Below, piece after piece: positions 57,195 through 64,000 of a DNA stretch of 64,000 bases. Position 1 is the stretch's first letter; each line of letters starts with the position of its first letter. The notes under the pieces are model-generated. The model made no database searches. It saw only the letters and a list, made by a program, of their open reading frames with translations, and had not been told where the DNA came from. Both the position numbers and the translations under genes were made by a program. The stretch covers positions 5,673,563-5,737,562 of the forward strand of contig OZ004594.1 of the NCBI GenBank assembly GCA_963924555.1. Direction: 5' to 3'. This stretch comes from Crambe crambe (Eukaryota > Porifera > Demospongiae > Poecilosclerida > Crambeidae).

Positions 57195-58204
57195 GTCTGA
57201 AAAATTGTTTGCATGCAGGCCAAGTTGATGTGAACTAATATTACAATTATGAGGTGCAGGCATGCTCAGTAACCTGAGCACTGGACTTCCATGACACACC
57301 CTCTACCATTGGCCTGGGATCCAGGAGTGCTGTTCTAGCTAGCAAGCCAGTTCTACTGAATAATTATGTCACAATGATACTTACTAAACATTATAGCATC
57401 ACAACAAGGCACCTGCTAAGTAATTAGGTCACAAAAGGAGGTCAAAATATGAATTGAATTGAGCCGGCTTGTAATTCATGTGCATAATGCTGCAAGATCC
57501 CAATATTATTATGAAACGTAGGTAGATGTGGTGTAGGGAGACCACCTGGAGCTGATTGAGTGCTGGACACCACGGTTATGTGGTGTCAGGAGACTACCTA
57601 GAGCTGATTGGGTAATGGACACAACAGTATGTTGTGTAAGGAGTTGATTAAGTGCTTAACCAAAGTGGTGGCAGCCTCTGGTGACATAAGGTTGGAGAAA
57701 GTAGCTACAGCTATCAAATTCGGTTTTCATGTACTTAATTGGTCCCACTACAATTATATCCATTGTGTCAAGCACTCAATCAACTCCCAACACGCTAGAT
57801 GGTCTTGATCCTATACCACATAACTGTGGTATCCAGCACTCAATCAGCTTCAGGTGGTCTCCCTACACCACATCTACCTACGTTTCATAATAATATTGGG
57901 ATCTTGCAGCATTATGCACATGAATTACAAGCCGGCTCAATTCAATTCATATTTTGACCTCCTTTTGTGGCCTAATTACTTAGCAGGTGCCTTGTTGTGA
58001 TGCTATAATGTTTAGTAAGTATCATTGTGACATAATTATTCAGTAGAACTGGCTTGCTAGCTAGAACAGCACTCCTGGATCCCAGGCCAATGGTAGAGGG
58101 TGTGTCATGGAAGTCCAGTGCTCAGGTTACTAAGCATGCCTGTACCTCATAATTGCAATATTAGTTCACATCAACTTGGCCTGCATGCAAACAATTTTTC
58201 AGAC
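57195..58204. repeat. 1-kb inverted repeat, arms ~390 bp
   Basis: The left arm from GTCTGAAAAATTGTTTGC (57195) to about 57586 is the near-exact reverse complement of about 57812-58204, sharing for example GGCCTGGGATCCAGGAGTGC and GAGCCGGCTTGTAATTCATG. The ~225-bp loop contains degenerate copies of GAGCTGATTG(A/G)GT. Confidence 0.85.
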
Positions 58205-59049
58205 CTGCACACTCAAGTTATCTAAAAAGGGGGTGGGGCTCACATCTGAGGGGTAGTTCGGAGACATTAAGGAGTTAACACACAATAGTGTTGTTGTGGG
58301 TAGATCGGGTGAGTAGGAAGGCAGTGACAAGATTTGGTGACCACAGACTTGTTGATGTCCGAGTAACAGGTAATATTCTTGATTTTGTGTCTGTGACAGA
58401 TTTCACCAAAAGATCACATAACATTATGTACTACACTGTAGTGATTTTTTTCTCAACAATGCTGAAATCAGATTTTTGCTCACAGATAGCGTAGCTTTGG
58501 TGATAGGAGGGTCAAATCATGACACCAGGACCTTTATGCCGTGGTCTATCACATGCTCCATGGACGGGGAAATTAACCCCATCTAAGCCGATCATACGAT
58601 GTACCACCACCCACTGCTAACTATTGGCTATTTGGAAACATCAAGATGAACATCCACGTACTTTGTGACCACACACCTATCATACAGACAACAATACCTG
58701 AACGAGTTGTCATTTAGCATAGAGAAGTCTTAATATCAAGGTTTTAAAAAATATATAATACAATGTAGAAGATGTGTATGCACTGTTAGGGACAAACTAA
58801 AAGGTTCAGTGTCTAAAGTGGCTAGAATTGATATATAAAATAAGGATGTGGACATACAGTACGTTCCCCAGCAGGTCTTCCTTCTGTCTGCAACACAGAA
58901 TGATGGGTACATTACGTAAATGTACAAGACAAGAAGAAAAAACTTACTAGATTTCAAGGATCCGATTAAAAGGTGAGAAATTGTGCTATGTCTTAGGAGC
59001 CAGTCTCCGAATAGAACGGCGGAGTTTCCTACCTATAAACACAGAGATG

Positions 59050-60630
59050 CAAATGAATCCAGTAACAATATGCAGTGGTTTACTAGTAACAGTTCACGAG
59101 GAAAGAAGAAAGCACATGATTCTATTCCACTGCTATGCACTCGGGTCCTTAGTCCAATCTCTAGAAAGAATGGCAAAGAGCTCTCTAACATTAAGATAAA
59201 GAAGTGCATATGGATGCAGTAACAGTTTGCAGTGGTTTATTAGTAACAGTTCACAAGAAAATAAGAATGTACATGATTTTATTTCACTCGGGTCCCAAGT
59301 CTAATCTCTAAATAGAATGGTGAACAGCTCCCTAGCATTAAATAGAGAAGTGAACATGGATGCAGTAACAGTTTGCAGTGGTATCTGAGTAACAATTCAC
59401 AAGAAATGAAGAACGTACATTATTCTATGGCACAGTTATGTACTCGGGTCCTTAGTCCTATCTCCAAATAGAATGGTGAACAGCTCCCTAGCATTAAATA
59501 GAGAAGTGCATATGGATGCAGTAACAGTTTGCAGTGGTTTATTAGCAACAGTTCACAAGAAAATAAGAACGTACATGATTTTATTTCACTCGGGTCCTTA
59601 GTCCAATCTCCAAATAGAATGGTGAACAGCTCCCTAGCATTAAATAGAGAAGTGTACATGGATGAAGTAACAGAACGTACATTATTCTATGGCACTGTTA
59701 TGCCCTTGGGTCCTTAGTCCAATCTCCAAATAGAATGGCGAACAGCTCCCCAGCATTAAATAGAGAAGTGTACAACATGGATGCAGTAACAGTTTGTAAA
59801 GGTTTACTAGTAACAGTTCATAAAAAAAGAAGAACGCACATGATTCTATTCCACAGCTATGCCCTCGGGTCCTTAGTCCAATCTCCAAATAGAATGGTGA
59901 ACAGCTCCCTAACATTAAATAGAGAAGTGTACATGGATGTAGTAACAGTTTGCAGTGGTTTATTAGTAACAATTCACAAGAAATTAAGAACGTACATTAT
60001 TTTATGGCACAGTTATGTACTTGGGTCCTTAGTCCAATCTCCAAATAGAATGGTGAACAGCTCCCTAGCATTAAATAGAGAAGTGAATATGGATGCAGTA
60101 ACAGTTTGCAGTGGTTCATTAGTAACAATTCACAAGAAAAGAAGAACATACATTAATTATTCTTATCTATGGCACTGTTATGCCCTCAGGTCCTTAGTCT
60201 AATATCCAAATAGAATGGTGAACAGCTCCCTAACATTAAATAGAGAAGTGTACATGGATGTAGTAACAGTTTGCAGTGGTTTATTAGTAACAATTCACAA
60301 GAAATGAAGAACGTACATTATTCTATGGCACTGTTATGCCCTCGGGTCCTAAGTCCAATCTCCAAATAGAATGGTGAACAGCTTCCTAGCATTAAATAGA
60401 GAAGTGTATATGAATGTAGTAACAGTTTGCAGTGGTTTATTAGTAACAATTCACAAGAACGTACATGATTCTATGGCACTGTTATGCTCTCGGGTCCTTA
60501 GTCCAATCTCCAAATTGAACTGTGAACAGCTTCCTAGCATTAAATAGAGAAGTGCATATGGATGCAGTAACAGTTTGCAGTGGTTTATTAGTAACAATTT
60601 ATAGGAAAAAAGAACTATGCTTTTTTAATA
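59050..60630. repeat. Minisatellite, ~145-160-bp units, about 10 copies
   Basis: Each unit carries CAGTAACAGTTTGCAGTGGT, TTATTAGTAACA, TCACAAGAAA, GTCCTTAGTCCAATCTCCAA, ATAGAATGGTGAACAGCTCC and TAGCATTAAATAGAGAAGTG in order. Several units are close to 159 bp (53 codons), so one frame stays open for 155 codons at 59735-60202. The repetition explains that frame better than a gene does. Confidence 0.85.
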
Positions 60631-60944
60631 AAAATCAATAATAAATGCTACAGCATTTAGCTATGACATTACGCTGCATCAGCTGATGATCTACTGATGA
60701 TATTCCTACTTATCTATTCTCTATTGTTCTTGATTTGTTTTGTAGTTATTTCTTGATGGTATGATCATGCATAGTAGCATTGTCGTGCTGGATCTCCAAC
60801 TACAGTCTCACTCTGATAGTAGCTATAGCGCGCGCTAGCTAGTATGTAGCTAGCTAAATGAATTATGGTGACGTCATTTGGGTCCTAACGAATGGGTCCT
60901 TCCACTACCGTGTAATACCTGCAGGTCTCCTGAAGAAGAGTAGG

Positions 60945-61045
60945 TGATATATATGGGCGTGGTTATTGGATAGGAATGCAGCTAAATTTTATGGCTATCC
61001 TTACTTCACTTTTTATTTAGAAGAAACTTTTTGCGCTCATACAAT
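60945..61045. mobile_element. End of a palindromic-MITE relative
   Basis: GAATGCAGCTAAATTTTATG, then GCTATCC and TTATTTAGAAGAAACTTTTT, match 45140-45200 and, at the very end, 23250-23291. It abuts the ankyrin coding sequence. Confidence 0.55.
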
Positions 61046-61046
61046 C

Positions 61047-63971
61047 TGAAGTAGCTAAAGTGCTATTGGAAAAGGGTGCATTGGTTAATCTTCAGGAAAG
61101 TAAAGGAGGATCTTCCTTGATTATGGCTGGTCAGGAAGGACATACTGAAGTGAATAAGGAGGTCATATAAACTTGCAAGATAATAGTGGACAATCTGCTT
61201 TGATGGCTAGCTGTGGAAGAGGCCACTTTAAGATGGCCAAATTGCTGCTAGAAAATGGTGCTATAAATACTGATTTTCAAGACACCAGTGGTCTAACAGC
61301 TTTGATGATATCCAGTTTGTTATTGTTCAGCTACTGATTGTTGAGTATCGCGCTCGGGTGGACTCGAAGCAAAAGGATGGTGGTCACTGTGAAAAAAGGA
61401 CATTCTAAAGTGGTAAAGATCCTGCTAGAAAATGGTGCTATGGTTGATATGCAGAGATACTGCATTGCTTATTGCCAGCAATGAGGGATATCCTAAAGTG
61501 GCCAGGTTGCTCCTGAAAAGTTGTGCTCAGGTTGATATACTTGACAATATTGGGAGATCAGCTTTAATGCTTGCCTGTTCAAAAGGGTACTAAAAGTATT
61601 GATAGAAAATGGGGCAAGGATAGATTTGCAGTGGAGTAAAGAGCATTCTCCTCTGATGATAGGCAGTCAGGGAGGATATTTAGGTGCTGCTAGAAAATGG
61701 TGCTCAAGTAGACCAACAGACAGGTAGTGGGGCTTCAGCTCTGATCAGTGCTAGTGAAAAAGGACATGGTGGAATACGGTGCTGTTGGAGAATAACGGGT
61801 GATCTGCTTTGATGTTTGCTTATCAAGAAGGACATACTGAAGCAGCCAAAGTGTTGGCAGAAAATGGTGCTCAGCTTAACCTTCAGAAAGAAAAATGGGG
61901 ATCTCCTTTAATGCTTGCTTGTAAAGAAGGACATTCTGGAGTTGTCAAATTACTGCTGGAAAAGGGAGCTCAAGCCGACCTGCAGGATAACAGAGGGAGG
62001 ACTGCTTTGATGTATTCCAGTGAAAGAAATAAGTTGGAAATGGCCAAACTATTACTAGAGAATGGTGCTCAGGTTGACATTCAGGATTATGGTGGGTGGT
62101 CTGCTTTGATGATTGTCAGTTTAACGGGACACCTTGAGATTGTAAACTGCTGTTAGACCATGATGCTCAGGTTGATCTACAGCAGAAAGGAGGGGTGGTC
62201 TGCTCTGATGATGGCCAGTCAAGGAGGACATTTTGAAGTGACCCAACTGTTGTTGAACAACGGGGCTCAAGTGGACATGCAGGCCATGATGGTGAAAAGT
62301 GTGCCCTCTTTGTTGTCAGTCATTTTGGGCATGATCAAGTAGTTGCACTCCTCTTAAATAATGGGAACTGTTCTCCAACTGTCAAACTTTTGAATAGCAA
62401 AGTAAGTATGGATGTATTTCTTGGGTGAACTAGATACACTGGGACATTTTATCTCCTTGCCCCCACCTTTAAAAATCCCCCTGTAGTAGGTATGCTGCTA
62501 ATGGTAGCTTATTTATGTGCTGGAGAAGTCTTCGTTATTTTTCTCATGTCATAAGTCTATTTTTCTTTTTTTAACAGGAGTACCCTGGTATAGTGTTTGA
62601 TGAATATCCAAAAAATAGCAACTATCACATTGTCCACAGACACGGTGAACTTTGAGTATGTGGGCGTATCTGCATCGATACCAAAGCAAGAGCTGGATCA
62701 GGGGAGTCAAATGGAAGTATTCGTTCATCCCTGTGTGACTGGATCCTTCATACTCCCAGATGGTTACAAGCCGGCTAGTCCTGCCTACCTCATGCAACCT
62801 ATTACAAAGGGGAAATTGCAAAATAATGTGATAGTGCATATCCAGCACTATGTTAGTCTGGAGAGTAAAGAAGACTGTGAAGACATGGCATTCCTTGTTG
62901 CCGGCACCACCCCCAAGTACAGAGAATCCAACCCAGTTTGTGCCTTTCGAAAGATAGAGGGAGAAGATGGTGCCTTCAATGTGGGAGACAGATTTGGAAC
63001 ATTTGCTCTCAAGTCTTTCAATTTAATACAAGTGGTTAGGAGGATCAATATATCTGATGTAGAGAGGTATTTAATGTGATGATAAAGGAGTAGTGTCACT
63101 ATGCCTTTGATTTTATAATGTACTGCTTTTTTTAAGCATCGAATTGTGTCTGATCCATGTACTCTGCTGCATTGAATCATAATACAGTGTTTCAATAGAG
63201 GCAGTGTACATAGTCAGGAACAGTGCTTCATTAAATGAATATTGTTACGTGACTAATAATAATAATTGCCCAATAACATATTTATTGTGAACAGAAAAAA
63301 TTCTCTACTCGGTGAGATCTCTTCGCATTACTAACACAGGTCTTCATGCAGTAGCAGTATTTCATGCTTGTTTGAACCACCCTGTCTACCTGAAGGTAGT
63401 TATGCATGTAATGGTTTATTTATGACCATGATAATTGTTGTAGTACTGTGATGACATCATAGCCAGTCATCAGCCCCAACAAATCTCCAACGAGAAAGGA
63501 ATTACTGGAGAGATGGCACTTGGTGATACCGACATTATTCTGGAGACGACAGATGATCAAGGATGGGATATAAAAGAGTCAAGTATGTTAATGTAATGTG
63601 GATAATCATGAAAGAAAATTTCAAAGCTCTATTATTCATAAGACTGTCGCAGGACCATTCCATAGCAAGATCTGTGAATAGCATACCTGAGCATTATAAT
63701 ATGGAATACAATTTAAAAGATTAATTATTATTATTATAGATCACAAAGAAGAGCGTTCACCTTCCTGAAGAGGACATTGTCACCTTTAGCAATTATTCTC
63801 CAAGCATTACAATTACTGGACATAAAACTTCTTCTACCTCCTTGGCTTGTGTGGTTACACACTACATGACCTTCATGAACATGAATACAGGGTAGGTCAT
63901 CCGCGATCTCGTTTGTACACATGCACAGTACACCCATTATCGATATCCAATGGGCGTTTGGCAGGCATTGA
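61047..63971 (+). pseudogene. Ankyrin-repeat / ZU5 / UPA protein gene, frameshifted, 5' end missing
   Basis: About 1.35 kb encodes ~33-residue ankyrin repeats (SEVAKVLLEKGALVNLQ; GHTEAAKVLAENGAQLNLQ; GHSGVVKLLLEKGAQADLQ). The frame breaks several times before 61800 and again near 62145, where one base appears missing in GTAAACTGCTG. A GTAAGT donor at 62401 and an AACAG acceptor at 62578 lead to VGVSASIPKQELDQGSQMEV...LPDGYKPASPAYLMQP (ZU5-like), again with a shift near 62653. Later exons 63295-63395, 63444-63582 and 63740-63890 read LRITNTGLHAVAVFHACLNH, ETTDDQGWDIKES and VTFSNYSPSITITG (UPA-like). A final exon may stop at 63971. ANK-ZU5-UPA proteins are usually scaffolds or death-domain signalling proteins. 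The repeated shifts suggest a pseudogene; assembly errors are possible. Confidence 0.65.
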
Positions 63972-64000
63972 TGCGGAGTCTGCTGCTAATTAATAACTAG

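Larger units (their letters stand above)
57058..60921. mobile_element. 3.9-kb transposon with ~140-bp inverted ends
   Basis: CAGGTATTA...TGGAAGGACCCATTCG, then TTAGGACCCAAATGACGTCA and CATAATTCATTTA, at 57058-57195 is inverted at 60790-60921. Inside are a 1-kb hairpin (57195-58204) and a minisatellite (59050-60630). No transposase is recognisable, so it is non-autonomous or its protein has decayed. No clear target duplication was found. Confidence 0.75.

Noticed and set aside
59735-60202. 155-codon open frame as a gene
   Set aside because: It lies wholly in a minisatellite whose units happen to be near a multiple of three; no domain recognised.

Overview
The window looks like nuclear DNA of an early-branching animal, most likely a demosponge such as Amphimedon. 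The sequence is AT-rich, and conserved animal genes are cut into short exons by small GT-AG introns. There is an ankyrin/ZU5/UPA-type coding region of a kind common in sponges. Between the genes lie many decayed retroelements and palindromic non-autonomous transposons. The species is an inference; the exon structures were read directly by joining GT-AG splice sites in frame and comparing with known protein families.

Layout. At 1-1335 (minus) are the first four exons of a ketohexokinase gene that runs off the left edge. From 1.4 to 14.2 kb there is no intact gene, only transposon copies, foldback elements, tandem repeats, some decayed coding sequence and, at 12.6-14.2 kb, a degenerate retroelement on the minus strand. 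At 14293-16391 (plus) is a complete six-exon ALG6 glucosyltransferase. It converges on a complete 19-exon lethal giant larvae (Lgl) gene at 16531-33283 (minus), whose introns hold several palindromic elements. Only 218 bp separates the Lgl start from the start of a seven-exon TBC1D16-type Rab GAP at 33502-39428 (plus), so the two probably share a promoter.

From 39.5 to 61 kb the window is again repeat territory. It holds a third copy of the main inverted-repeat transposon family (40.8-44.0 kb), a pogo-type transposase fragment, a decayed DUF7869-like gene, retroelement copies with a restriction-like endonuclease C-terminus (42.7-43.9 and 47.0-49.4 kb), a fourth transposon copy with a nested element (51.7-53.7 kb), and a 3.9-kb element with long terminal inverted repeats, a 1-kb hairpin and a minisatellite (57.06-60.92 kb). 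Just to the right, from about 61.05 kb to the end, lies a frameshifted ankyrin-repeat/ZU5/UPA gene.

How the genes relate: KHK acts in fructose metabolism, ALG6 in ER N-glycan assembly, Lgl in cell polarity and exocytosis, and the TBC protein in Rab switching. They do not form a pathway; the only functional link the sequence suggests is the shared Lgl/TBC promoter between two membrane-traffic genes. The most interesting items are a SNARE-like coiled tail on the Lgl protein, the composite 3.9-kb transposon, and transposon or retroelement ends lying within about 100 bp of the KHK and ALG6 start codons.
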